DNA of 64,000 nt from Fimenecus sp045632525 (GTDB taxonomy: Bacteria; Bacillota; Clostridia; Oscillospirales; Acutalibacteraceae), in contig JAZQWV010000046.1 of the NCBI GenBank assembly GCA_045632525.1, forward strand, positions 7,742-71,741, given 5' to 3'. The position numbers were made by a program, and so were the translations under genes. The stretch's first letter is position 1; every line of letters starts with the position of its first letter. The notes beneath the pieces are model-generated. The model ran no database searches. It saw only the letters and a list, made by a program, of their open reading frames with translations, and was not told the origin of the DNA. Of the stretch, positions 47,249 through 54,864 are shown in pieces.

Positions 47249-47290
47249 TTCAATATTTAATTGTATTGTTGATTATTCAGGAGGTTTAAT

Positions 47291-47668
47291 ATGGGTGGTT
47301 ATATAAAAAGAGATGCTGTGCAAAGATTTGAAACTATGGCTTTAAATACCAAGGTTAATAAAGAAATCTTTGATGCTTTTAAAGACCATTGCAAGGAAAT
47401 GGGGTATCCTATGAATGTTATGCTCGAAACATTCATGCAGCAATATGCGAATGGAAGATTTAATTTAAACTCAGAAGATATCCTTAAATGGAAAAATGAT
47501 GACTATGATGTTGAAACTTTGAACACAACATTTAACAAAGAAATTTATCTAAGCTTTAAATCCAAATGTAAGGGTAATGGATATTTTGTAAAACATGTAA
47601 TAATGGCATTTATGGAAAAGTTTGCAAGTAAGAATTTAATTTTGGAATATGTATGGTTTGAAAATTGA
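47291..47668 (+). CDS. Protein with two tandem RHH-like domains
   Basis: 125 residues with a strong CAGGAGG. Two copies of one unit: 16-58 (MALNTKVNKEIFDAFKDHCK..) and 74-117 (ETLNTTFNKEIYLSFKSKCK..). Each has a short strand followed by 'nKEiy.sFK..Ck..Gy.v..vi..fm..fa', the form of a ribbon-helix-helix monomer. A single chain with both halves could fold as an internal dimer and bind DNA as a monomer. It lies just before the GIY-YIG fusion gene and may regulate it. Confidence 0.6.
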   Translation: MGGYIKRDAVQRFETMALNTKVNKEIFDAFKDHCKEMGYPMNVMLETFMQQYANGRFNLNSEDILKWKNDDYDVETLNTTFNKEIYLSFKSKCKGNGYFVKHVIMAFMEKFASKNLILEYVWFEN

Positions 47669-47717
47669 AATTAAACATATTAATTAACATTGTCGTGCAA
47701 TGAATGAGGTATAATTA

Positions 47718-49094
47718 ATGTTTTATGTATATAGATTCTTAGATAAAACTAAAAATGTTATTTATGTAGGTAAATCAAAACAGGATTTAGAACAACGTTT
47801 TAGAGGACATTTGCATTTACCAGAAGAATGTTATGATCAAGTATATAAAATCGAATACATAGAGTGCTCTACGGAATCGGATATGTCGATTAAAGAAATT
47901 TATTACATTAACAAGTATCGAAATACTAATTTTTTCTTTAATGTGCTGGATACTACCGAATTGCCAACAAGTGTTACCTTCGATGATAAATGGAAGCAGT
48001 ACAAAGGACCTTTGGGTTCTCATTTTCACAAATCAATTAATTATAAAAAAGGTTATACCAGTGAAAAAACGGTACGATACAACAAAGATGGCTCTATAGA
48101 CAAACGAAAGACCAATAAAAAGAAAGGTGATTCTTCGTTTGTCGAAGGCTTTACAAGTGATGAAGTTGATTTAATAATTAAGCAACTTATTAAAAATATT
48201 AATGAGGCAACAAATAATAATCAGGAACAGATTAGATTTAGAAATTTGATGATGTTTATGTTAAGCATAAACCTACCTTTAAAAACAAATGATTTCTTAA
48301 ATCTTAAGTACAAAGATTTGTTTGATAGTAAGGATAAATTAAAATCTGTTGAAATGAAGTTGAGTAGATTTTATAAAGACACTATCCTTAAAGTTCCCTT
48401 ACGAAAAAATGTTCGTAAGATAATATTGGCGTATACCCAAAGATACAACATGTCTTACAGTGAAAATTCAGAAGATTATCTTTTTCTTTCGCGTGAACAT
48501 CAAATTATTTCACCAATATCTTGGGGTCGAATCCTTTTAGACACATCCAAAGCAGCAGGGATTACTAAAAGCATTGGTGCAGAATCAATTCGAAAAACAT
48601 ATGGGATCAATGTATACACCCGTTCCGAAGACAAACTTAATGCATTGCTGTTCTTAGGGGAACTGTGGGGACACATTCGTGAAGCTCAGATAATACGTTA
48701 TTTGAATCTTTCTGAAGATGAGATTGATTACAAGTATTATTTTGGCGAAGCCTATGCAATCGGAAAGGTGAGTTTATCTAAAATCAAATGTTTAAAAAAT
48801 AATGATGAATCTTCAAAAAAAGATTTGATTCCCGATACTCTTTCTAAGAAAAGATTTGCTCAAATCCCGAAAAAGACTATTAATCCATCTAAAAAAACTT
48901 CTAAAAAGAAACGGCAAGTATTCCCTGTCGAGAAAAAGGTAGAGATAATTAAGAAAAATTTAAATGATAAAATCCTAATAAAAACGCTTGCAGAAGAGTA
49001 TAAAATTTCAATGAATACAATATGTAATTGGATAACTTTATATAAGAAATACGGCGAGTCGGGTTTGGAAGATAGGCGTTACAAAAACGAATAA
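47718..49094 (+). CDS. GIY-YIG nuclease fused to degenerate tyrosine recombinase and HTH
   Basis: A 458-residue three-part protein. Residues 1-80: a GIY-YIG domain with all key residues (VYRF, VIYVGKS, R27 in QRFRGHL, E60 in IKEIYYI, N75), probably an active DNA nuclease. Residues about 145-335: tyrosine recombinase catalytic fold, but the first Arg is Lys (K189 in LPLKTNDFL) and the His of HxxR is Glu (E289 in ESIRKTYG), while R292, H319 (WGHI) and Y328 (IIRYLN) remain. Residues about 400-455: transposase-type HTH (LAEEYKISMNTICNWITLYK). The HEPN-like gene follows 48 bases later. Possible roles: nicking/homing enzyme or anti-element defence. Confidence 0.65.
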   Translation: MFYVYRFLDKTKNVIYVGKSKQDLEQRFRGHLHLPEECYDQVYKIEYIECSTESDMSIKEIYYINKYRNTNFFFNVLDTTELPTSVTFDDKWKQYKGPLGSHFHKSINYKKGYTSEKTVRYNKDGSIDKRKTNKKKGDSSFVEGFTSDEVDLIIKQLIKNINEATNNNQEQIRFRNLMMFMLSINLPLKTNDFLNLKYKDLFDSKDKLKSVEMKLSRFYKDTILKVPLRKNVRKIILAYTQRYNMSYSENSEDYLFLSREHQIISPISWGRILLDTSKAAGITKSIGAESIRKTYGINVYTRSEDKLNALLFLGELWGHIREAQIIRYLNLSEDEIDYKYYFGEAYAIGKVSLSKIKCLKNNDESSKKDLIPDTLSKKRFAQIPKKTINPSKKTSKKKRQVFPVEKKVEIIKKNLNDKILIKTLAEEYKISMNTICNWITLYKKYGESGLEDRRYKNE

Positions 49095-49142
49095 TAGTTG
49101 CAAAACAAACAGTTATTTTCAAGGATGTGAAAAACAAGTTTT

Positions 49143-49895
49143 ATGACAGAATGGATATGGGATGGCGAAATGGATTGTGGTTGGGAAGATCTATCGTGCT
49201 TGCTAGTAAAGAAATGTGATAATTTTACTAAGACCTTATTAGAAACAACAAGTTTTTCGCCTATAGAAGAAAGCAAATCACTTATCACTGCGGAATGTAT
49301 GCAAAGGTTCGAAAGTATTGTAAGCATCTTGGCAGAAGATATAAAAGGTGGTGTAGACTACCAATATGAAGATTTATTTGAAGATTTCCCAAATGCTAAA
49401 AAACTTAATTGTTGGATTCTTCTCGGCTCATTAACCGAAACCACATTACAAATGTTTCTAGCTTTTTACATAGAAGATTATAAAAACACAAAATGGCAAC
49501 AATGGGAAGATTTTAAGTTGGAGCAAGTACGCACCCCGATTATTGAATGTATCCAAAAACTAGTCAACGATGGCATTCTGGAAGCGGCTCATGCACGGTC
49601 ATTGAAAGATGCTATTAGAGATACTATTAAGTTGCATACCCGGGAACATGATGTTCAGAAAATAATGCTCGATGAATTGATTCAACTATTAAGCAAGTTG
49701 GAGTTATTCGATGAAGATGAACTCACATATTTAAAAGGAATCCAATCTAATAGAAACGGAATACACTCGTTCCAGAAAAGATCTATAGGGACGTGGAATG
49801 ACTTACAATATAGTGTTCGTTTCTTTTGCTTCTTATTGGAGTGGGTGGTTTTCCATCTACCTGATATACCTGATGAAGCGTACTATCAAGATTAA
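49143..49895 (+). CDS. HEPN-like protein
   Basis: A 250-residue all-helical protein. Near the C-terminus, NRNGIHSFQKR places R204 and H208 in an R-N-x-x-H motif, close to the Rx4-6H signature of HEPN RNases, and is followed by the helix that usually completes the fold. HEPN proteins cut RNA in toxin-antitoxin and abortive-infection systems. The motif is one residue shorter than the classic form, so nuclease activity is uncertain. It follows the GIY-YIG fusion gene, probably on one transcript; ribosome site AAGGATG is distant. Confidence 0.5.
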   Translation: MTEWIWDGEMDCGWEDLSCLLVKKCDNFTKTLLETTSFSPIEESKSLITAECMQRFESIVSILAEDIKGGVDYQYEDLFEDFPNAKKLNCWILLGSLTETTLQMFLAFYIEDYKNTKWQQWEDFKLEQVRTPIIECIQKLVNDGILEAAHARSLKDAIRDTIKLHTREHDVQKIMLDELIQLLSKLELFDEDELTYLKGIQSNRNGIHSFQKRSIGTWNDLQYSVRFFCFLLEWVVFHLPDIPDEAYYQD

Positions 49896-49936
49896 ACCTT
49901 TATCAATCAAGATTTAAAACAACTAAGGAGAATAAT

Positions 49937-50767
49937 ATGGCAGTTAAAATAAGCAAATTACTTTGTGCTATGTTGGCATTAATGATTTTTATGACCGCTT
50001 GTGGTAACACTAAAGAGCAAACTAAATGTGGATCGTGTGGCGAAAGCATTAGTGGCAATGCGAAATTCTGCTCTAATTGTGGTGCCGGAATAGCCGTTGA
50101 TAAAGAAGAAACTACTACTTCAGAGTCCTCTAACAGCGAGACTAAATGTACTCACACTTGGCTTGACGCTACATGCTCTTCGGCTAAAAAATGTGAATTG
50201 TGTGGAATTATTGAAGGCAACCCCCTTTCTCATAATTGGAGTGAAGCATCATGCACTTCACCTAAAAAATGCACATTATGTGGACAAACAAGCGGCAAAG
50301 CAAAAGGACATCAATGGATGGATGCTACATACGAAAATCCCAAGTATTGTGTTATTTGTGGGGTCGAGTCTGGAGAACCTTTGGTAGATCCTAATTATGA
50401 CAAATATATTATGGCAGCACATCTTTACCAAGCGGTAATTGATTCTGCCAAATTCCCATCATCTGTTCGTATCGAACGAGCATATTATATTGGCGATCTT
50501 GGGCAAGGGTATCCTGCTGTTAGATTAGAGTGTGCTGCCGCCAATTCAATGGGTGGTAGTGGAATACTCTATGGTGTTGTTATACAATATCCGGCAGTGG
50601 GATATGAAGATGATCCGTATGCCGATCATATATATGCTTATGAAGACAAATATTGTTTTGAATGTAATATATATGATAATTGTCCGGTTCTAAATTATAA
50701 TGGTTATGAAAAGTTAGATATTTCACGCATTGAAAGTGTACATGAAAACGATATTAATTTTAATTAA
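49937..50767 (+). CDS. Cys-rich lipoprotein with zinc ribbon and repeats
   Basis: 276 residues. A signal peptide with lipobox FMTAC (Cys near residue 21) predicts a membrane-anchored lipoprotein. Next comes a zinc ribbon CGSCGESISG..CSNCGAG and three tandem units 'H.W.dAtC..pKkC..CG...G..' (about 72-150), each with a pair of CxxC Cys. The C-terminal domain of about 120 residues is predicted beta-rich. Reduced metal-binding Cys clusters outside the cell are unusual. AAGGAG precedes the ATG. No function assigned. Confidence 0.7.
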   Translation: MAVKISKLLCAMLALMIFMTACGNTKEQTKCGSCGESISGNAKFCSNCGAGIAVDKEETTTSESSNSETKCTHTWLDATCSSAKKCELCGIIEGNPLSHNWSEASCTSPKKCTLCGQTSGKAKGHQWMDATYENPKYCVICGVESGEPLVDPNYDKYIMAAHLYQAVIDSAKFPSSVRIERAYYIGDLGQGYPAVRLECAAANSMGGSGILYGVVIQYPAVGYEDDPYADHIYAYEDKYCFECNIYDNCPVLNYNGYEKLDISRIESVHENDINFN

Positions 50768-50920
50768 CTATATGATTTTCTAAGATTTTCAAATATCATT
50801 TTCTTCTTTTATAAATTAATAAATTGTTTAAAATTTCATATAACTCTTTACTGCTGTTACATAACTCTACACAACTCTACGGGGTGAGGTTTGAGCAGTA
50901 AAAGAGTGGCAAAACCAGGG

Positions 50921-50949
50921 TTGACAAAGGGTTTTCCTCATGTTAAACT
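50921..50949 (+). promoter_or_regulatory. Promoter of the non-coding block
   Basis: TTGACA and TAAACT with a 17-bp spacer. No protein gene with a ribosome site follows for 2 kb apart from a nine-codon ORF, so the transcript is non-coding or a leader. A long hairpin TTTACTGCT / AGCAGTAAA (about 50848-50902) lies just upstream. Confidence 0.6.
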
Positions 50950-51084
50950 AATAATGACCTATTTAAAATAAAGCAGGAGTGTTTTTAAAAGATAACGAAA
51001 ATTGCAATGTTCCGAGAGGGTTAATTGCGCTTGTTTGTTATGCTTGGCTCCTGTGTATAGGGCAATGGCAAAAGGACTGCAAGT

Positions 51085-51116
51085 AAGCACTTACCTTTCG
51101 GGGTAGGTGCTTTTTT
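51085..51116 (+). terminator. Terminator/attenuator before the giant RNA
   Basis: Stem AAGCACTTACC / GGTAGGTGCTT, loop TTTCGG, then T6. It lies 130 bases after the promoter and 100 before the folded RNA, so it could end a short leader RNA or act as an attenuator. Confidence 0.75.
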
Positions 51117-51200
51117 GTTATCTTTTTGCCTTCTTTTTATGTTTTGTCCTCCGGTAAGTGACGGGGCCAAAATAAACACATAAAAGAAGGAGTATTCAAA

Positions 51201-51230
51201 ATGATTGTATTTGACAACACGGGAAGTTAG
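51201..51230 (+). CDS. Nine-codon minicistron at the 5' end of the giant RNA
   Basis: ATG with AAGAAGGAG nine bases upstream, encoding MIVFDNTGS and a TAG stop. The stop codon lies inside the 5' strand of the proposed closing helix, so translation of this peptide would compete with folding. It may be a leader peptide or the relic of a gene start. Confidence 0.35.
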   Translation: MIVFDNTGS

Positions 51231-52112
51231 TTGCACCAAAGGTTTGGTGCCGAGAGCTACAGTCTGAGGTCTGCGACAGGCTGAGAATCACTGGCAGAAA
51301 GCCCTTGAAGTCGGGTTAGACTTCATCAGCCGATGCCCTAAGGCTGATTATCCGTATGACCCGTAGGCGTGGTAATACGGAATTAAAGAGCTATCACTGT
51401 TCTGGCAACGGACAGGGTGATATATTAAATGGGCATCACGGAATGTAAGTGACCTATTACGTTGCTCGGTTTTATGATTACCCGTAATTAATCAGAACCC
51501 ACATTCACGCTGTGGTCCAAAATACGATAGTAGGAAAAGCCGTGATATACAAAGCCCGTCACGAAGGCAATGTGAATTTTAAAGTGCGGATAGCAGAGCC
51601 GTTACGAAACGAGGATTGTTCGACTGCGAACCTGCGTACACGGCAGACCGGATGGTATAGTGTAAAAAAACCACTTGTGCACAGTGGGCGAAGATGCAAA
51701 GTGCAATATACAGATATGCTTTCACTTATGGCAATCTGTGAACGAAAATAAGTGCATAACGACGGCTTGGATTCAGCCATAAGTTATTGACGAAAATTAT
51801 GGAATCCACGACGTTTGAGAGTTCCGTCGTAAAATAAAACTGCTCAAGCGGTGGTGCTACCGTCCATTAAGGGAATTCTCCAGCCCTTATGGGAATTGCA
51901 CACGAAGTTTCCGGGGTTTAATCGGTAATGAAAATCCCCGCCGAACGAGCCCTTAGTCTCGGCCAGGCTGAAATGCCTTGCACTCGGCGTAGCGTCAGTA
52001 AATAATACAAGGTTATTTACACTCTTGAACTACAAGAGAACACGCACGGAAAATCTATTAATCTTGCGTTAAAGTGTAAATAGATTAAGCCAAGTACTAA
52101 CCTTATTTTACA
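51218..52112 (+). ncRNA. Candidate giant structured RNA (about 890 nt)
   Basis: No supported ORF, visibly higher GC than the flanks, and hairpins follow each other throughout: GCACCAA/TTGGTGC (51233), GAAGTC/GACTTC (51307), ATCAGCC/GGCTGAT (51325), CCGTAT/ATACGG (51352), TATCAC/GTGATA with inner pairs (51393), GTTCG/CGAAC (51618), ACAGAT/ATCTGT (51711), CTTATGGC/GCCATAAG, ACGACG/CGTCGT (51808), GGGGTTT/AAATCCCC (51912), GTAAATAA/TTATTTAC (51997), CTCTTG/CAAGAG (52022), ACGCA/TGCGT (52042). AAGTTAGT (51224-51231) can pair with ACTAACCTT (52096-52104), closing the whole. Size, richness and place in a tRNA-integrated element recall GOLLD and ROOL RNAs. Strand is inferred from the upstream promoter. 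Confidence 0.7.
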
Positions 52113-52130
52113 GCAGAATACCAGAACAGA

Positions 52131-53010
52131 ACTTTCGCTTTGGGATGATTTATGACTGTCTCTTCGAGAGTGTATGATTTACTTTTCGAGAGCAAGTTGC
52201 ACCTGCTAAACAAACCTTCGGCTCTCTGCAAGTTGTCATTCGTGGAATGAATGACAAGCTGCAGGAAGCCGAAGAGAATAACAAACAAACTACAAAGCAG
52301 GTGCTATGACTATCATTTCTATGATGATAAATGACTGTCCTTTTGAAATGATTTATGACTCTCTTTTTGGGAGCCGAGCCGTTTCTATTGGACGAAGTCA
52401 GATAGAAACGGCTCGGAGACGTAGTCGGAGAGCCGAGATTAGCAGGGCATAATACCCCGCGTCAAAGAAGAATCAGTAAGAAATGAAGGTTCGTACACAC
52501 CTTTGACAGTGGGTGTATTATGCCCTGCGTACTTTCATTTTAAGAGCCATATAGAGTAATTATAGATTAATATTAGATTACATTTTACAATGACTTTAAT
52601 TTGTATATGGCTCTTGTATGATTGATGATTTACTTTTCGAAATGATATATTACCTATCTTTTTGAAATGATATTTTGAAATTACTTTCATTCCCCTAAAA
52701 AAGGATTGTGCTGACCGTCCTTTCGAGATTACTTTCTTTTCGATATCATGTCAGCACAATCTGCTGAAAGATTTTTATGCTTTACGTTTTGATATGATAT
52801 ATGACTTTCGTTTCGAAATGAGCAATGCGTTCCTATTTTCATTTTGAAATGCTTTATGACTGTCATTTCGAAATGAGGGGGCAAAATTTTCGTCAACAGA
52901 ATTATTTTCGTCATGAGAACCCCAAATATTTTATTGACGAAAATACATCTATTATTACTATTCTCGTACACAGTTTTTCACGCAAGGCTCGGTCCCTATC
53001 CTTGCGTTGA
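52131..53010. repeat. Array of degenerate palindromic repeats interleaved with long hairpins
   Basis: About 16 imperfect copies of a 22-25 base unit whose core reads TTTCGAAATGATTTATGAC, with TGTC or TATC often next; one copy (52863-52876) is the perfect palindrome TCATTTCGAAATGA. Between them lie hairpins of unrelated sequence: 52199-52304 (three nested helices), 52374-52416 (15-bp perfect stem), 52442-52528 (14 bp plus inner 7 bp), 52543-52614 (11 bp), 52704-52761 (12 bp), 52886-52944 (11 bp) and 52980-53007 (8 bp). No ORF is credible. It could be an array of protein-binding sites, an origin, or recombination sites for the adjacent recombinase. Confidence 0.75.
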
Positions 53011-53043
53011 AATAAAATTTTTAGAGAAAGGAGACGGTTTGCT

Positions 53044-53997
53044 ATGTCAGATTCTAATAATATTACAGTGCTAAACCCGGGTCTGTATAAAAACTTGTTG
53101 GCACAGGTTGAAGCAATTTACAACCACAGTAATGAACTTAGTTTTAAAACAAGAGCTCGGTACTTTGAAGCAACAAAAAGGTTATGTAAGTTTTTAGCCG
53201 ATAATTTTCGTTTGCAAAACTTCAAGAATGTGGAAGACCGGCACTTTAAAGCGTATGTGGAACACCTGAAAGAAAACAATTCCGCTGCAACTATTCAATC
53301 CGATCTGTCGGGCATACGGTATTTCCACAGAAAATCCGGTAGTAAAAACAGGCTATCCCCTAATAGCAAGTTAAATCTGCCCAAACGAGCGACGGGTGTA
53401 AAAGACCATTCGCTATTAGATAAAGAGCTTGTCAATATTCGACAGTGGGCTATCCAAACAGGTCGGCAGGATGCGGTAATTGCGATAGACTTTTCCAGTG
53501 AATTTGGTCTACGGCTTGAAGAAATCTGCACACTGAGAGTTGAATACCTTATGTCTGCATTAAAAACAGGACAGCTCGTCATAAAAGGCAAAGGCGGTCA
53601 GACAAGGGCTATTGATTTAAGCGCAAAGCAGCGCGGTATTATTACCGATAATTTGAACTATGCCAGGTGTTCAGGGCGGTATCCAAGAGATTATTTAATC
53701 TCAAGAAGTGAAAAGGGCGGCGTACAGCGAGAAAAGCGTTCTTTGCAGAATTGGATGAGTTATAACAGAAAATACTTTATGGTAGAAAACCGTGAGGATT
53801 TGAGTGAAGACGGTAAAAAGAAAAGAACTGAAACAATCTCATGGCACAGTCTGAGACACACCTATGCACAAAGAACCTATGAAGAAGCTTTAAAAGAAAG
53901 ACCGAAGAAAGCCCGAAAGATTGTAAGCGAAAACTTAGGTCACCATCGGACTGAAGTAACAAGAATTTATTTGGCCGATAAGCCAAAGAAAAAGTAA
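53044..53997 (+). CDS. Second tyrosine recombinase of element B
   Basis: A 317-residue recombinase with a SAM-like N-terminal domain (about 10-95) and a catalytic domain with all residues: R157 in FGLRLEE, H268 and R271 in HSLRHT, H300 in LGHHRT and Y309 in IYLAD. It belongs to the shorter integrase type seen as a second recombinase in ICEs and on plasmids, not to the Tn916 type at 54865. It starts directly after the repeat/hairpin array, which could be its substrate. GGAG lies ten bases before the ATG. Confidence 0.88.
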   Translation: MSDSNNITVLNPGLYKNLLAQVEAIYNHSNELSFKTRARYFEATKRLCKFLADNFRLQNFKNVEDRHFKAYVEHLKENNSAATIQSDLSGIRYFHRKSGSKNRLSPNSKLNLPKRATGVKDHSLLDKELVNIRQWAIQTGRQDAVIAIDFSSEFGLRLEEICTLRVEYLMSALKTGQLVIKGKGGQTRAIDLSAKQRGIITDNLNYARCSGRYPRDYLISRSEKGGVQREKRSLQNWMSYNRKYFMVENREDLSEDGKKKRTETISWHSLRHTYAQRTYEEALKERPKKARKIVSENLGHHRTEVTRIYLADKPKKK

Positions 53998-54103
53998 TCT
54001 ATTAATTAAAATTGTGAAGGAAGAATTTAAATTGACTACAATATCCTGCTGACGAAAATCTGTAGGATTGATATATAGGGACAAAAAATAGGAAGAATGT
54101 AAC

Positions 54104-54190
54104 GGCGGTGACATCCGTCACCGCCTGTAAGGAGTATTTATTATGTTATATGTTTCAAGGCCAGCCTCCGGCGGAAATGGAGGCAAATAA
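54104..54190 (+). promoter_or_regulatory. Leader hairpin and 15-codon ORF before the excisionase gene
   Basis: A perfect 9-bp hairpin GGCGGTGAC / GTCACCGCC (54104-54125) is followed by AAGGAG and a short ORF (54143-54190, MLYVSRPASGGNGGK), whose own 3' part CCTCCGGCGG..GGAGG can fold. Translation of the leader could control xis by attenuation or coupling. Confidence 0.4.
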
Positions 54191-54209
54191 TATAGGAGGT
54201 AAAGTGTCC

Positions 54210-54416
54210 ATGAAAGATATTAGCGTTCCCATTTGGCAGAAGAGTAATTTAACACTCGATGAAGCCGCCGCTTATTCCGGCATCGGTAAAAACACTATGC
54301 GTAATCTCTGTAACGCAGAAGATTGCGACTTTGTGTTATGGATTGGTGCAAAGCGGTTAATCAAGAGACAAAAATTAGACGAATATCTTGCTAATCGTAC
54401 TCGCATTGAAAGATAA
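54210..54416 (+). CDS. xis: Excisionase of the Tn916 Xis type
   Basis: 68 residues beginning MKDISVPIWQKSNLTLDEAA. The order 'VPIW.KSNLTLDEAAAYSGIG', CDFVLWIGAKRLIKR and a final helix KLDEYLANR is that of Tn916-family Xis proteins (winged helix). It binds att arms and promotes excision. Start chosen by AGGAGG ten bases upstream; a GTG six bases earlier is possible. Followed by an HTH gene and the integrase. Confidence 0.88.
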   Translation: MKDISVPIWQKSNLTLDEAAAYSGIGKNTMRNLCNAEDCDFVLWIGAKRLIKRQKLDEYLANRTRIER

Positions 54417-54513
54417 CAACTGAAAAAGCAGGTTTTCCGTCGCAGTATGTGGCTCTCACACACGCCACATACTGTGTTGGGAAATCGCAGGACAAGGAAA
54501 GGAGCGTAGTTTA

Positions 54514-54750
54514 ATGTCCCTTTGCTTTTCCAGTTATAACGAGGCTTATCAGACTATGTTTACCGAGTATAAAGATATTGTTTCCGTTAAGGAAGCATCC
54601 ATAATGCTTAATACCGGCAGAAAACAAATTTATAAACTCTTAAAGCAAGGTAAGCTTGATAAGCTCGAACATAACGCTAAAGGATTTTTAATCACGAAGC
54701 GTTCGATTGTAGCTTATGTATTAAATGCTTCACAAGAAGTATCTGCATAA
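54514..54750 (+). CDS. HTH protein, excisionase-like
   Basis: 78 residues. VSVKEASIMLNTGRKQIYKL, LKQGKLDKLEHNAKGFLITK and RSIVAYVL form a HTH_17/MerR-like winged helix. AAAGGAG lies before the ATG. A second small DNA-binding protein beside int may be a second recombination directionality factor or a regulator. The spacer to xis has a long hairpin CAGTATGTGGC / GCCACATACTG (about 54443-54474), and CCGCCTG / CAGGCGG follows its stop. Confidence 0.78.
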   Translation: MSLCFSSYNEAYQTMFTEYKDIVSVKEASIMLNTGRKQIYKLLKQGKLDKLEHNAKGFLITKRSIVAYVLNASQEVSA

Positions 54751-54864
54751 GCTACACCGCCTGTTTTCAGGCGGCATACATGCTTTAAAATAGCCGTAAA
54801 TCTATTTAATGCGGCTTTATGAAGGAGAAGTTCGAATTGTTAAAGTGTGTGAAAGGAAAGAAAA

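Noticed and set aside
51512..51780. Two overlapping ORFs of 73-79 residues on opposite strands
   Set aside because: They lie inside the folded RNA region, have no ribosome sites and no protein-like composition.
51218..52112. Group II or group I intron
   Set aside because: No GUGYG start, no domain V-like hairpin, no reverse transcriptase or homing gene inside, and no ORF continuing after it.
52729..52971. 80-residue minus-strand ORF with 'HFEMTVIKHFKMKI'-like repeats
   Set aside because: It is the translation of the short DNA repeat array; no ribosome site, and the repeats continue outside the frame.
52131..53010. CRISPR array
   Set aside because: Repeats are degenerate, unevenly spaced and palindromic; the sequences between them are hairpins rather than uniform spacers, and no cas genes are present.
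52131..53010. Classic integron attC array
   Set aside because: The hairpins lack the conserved GTT/AAC core and the extrahelical bases, contain no cassettes with ORFs, and no IntI-type insert was seen in the neighbouring recombinase. A distinct type of array remains possible.
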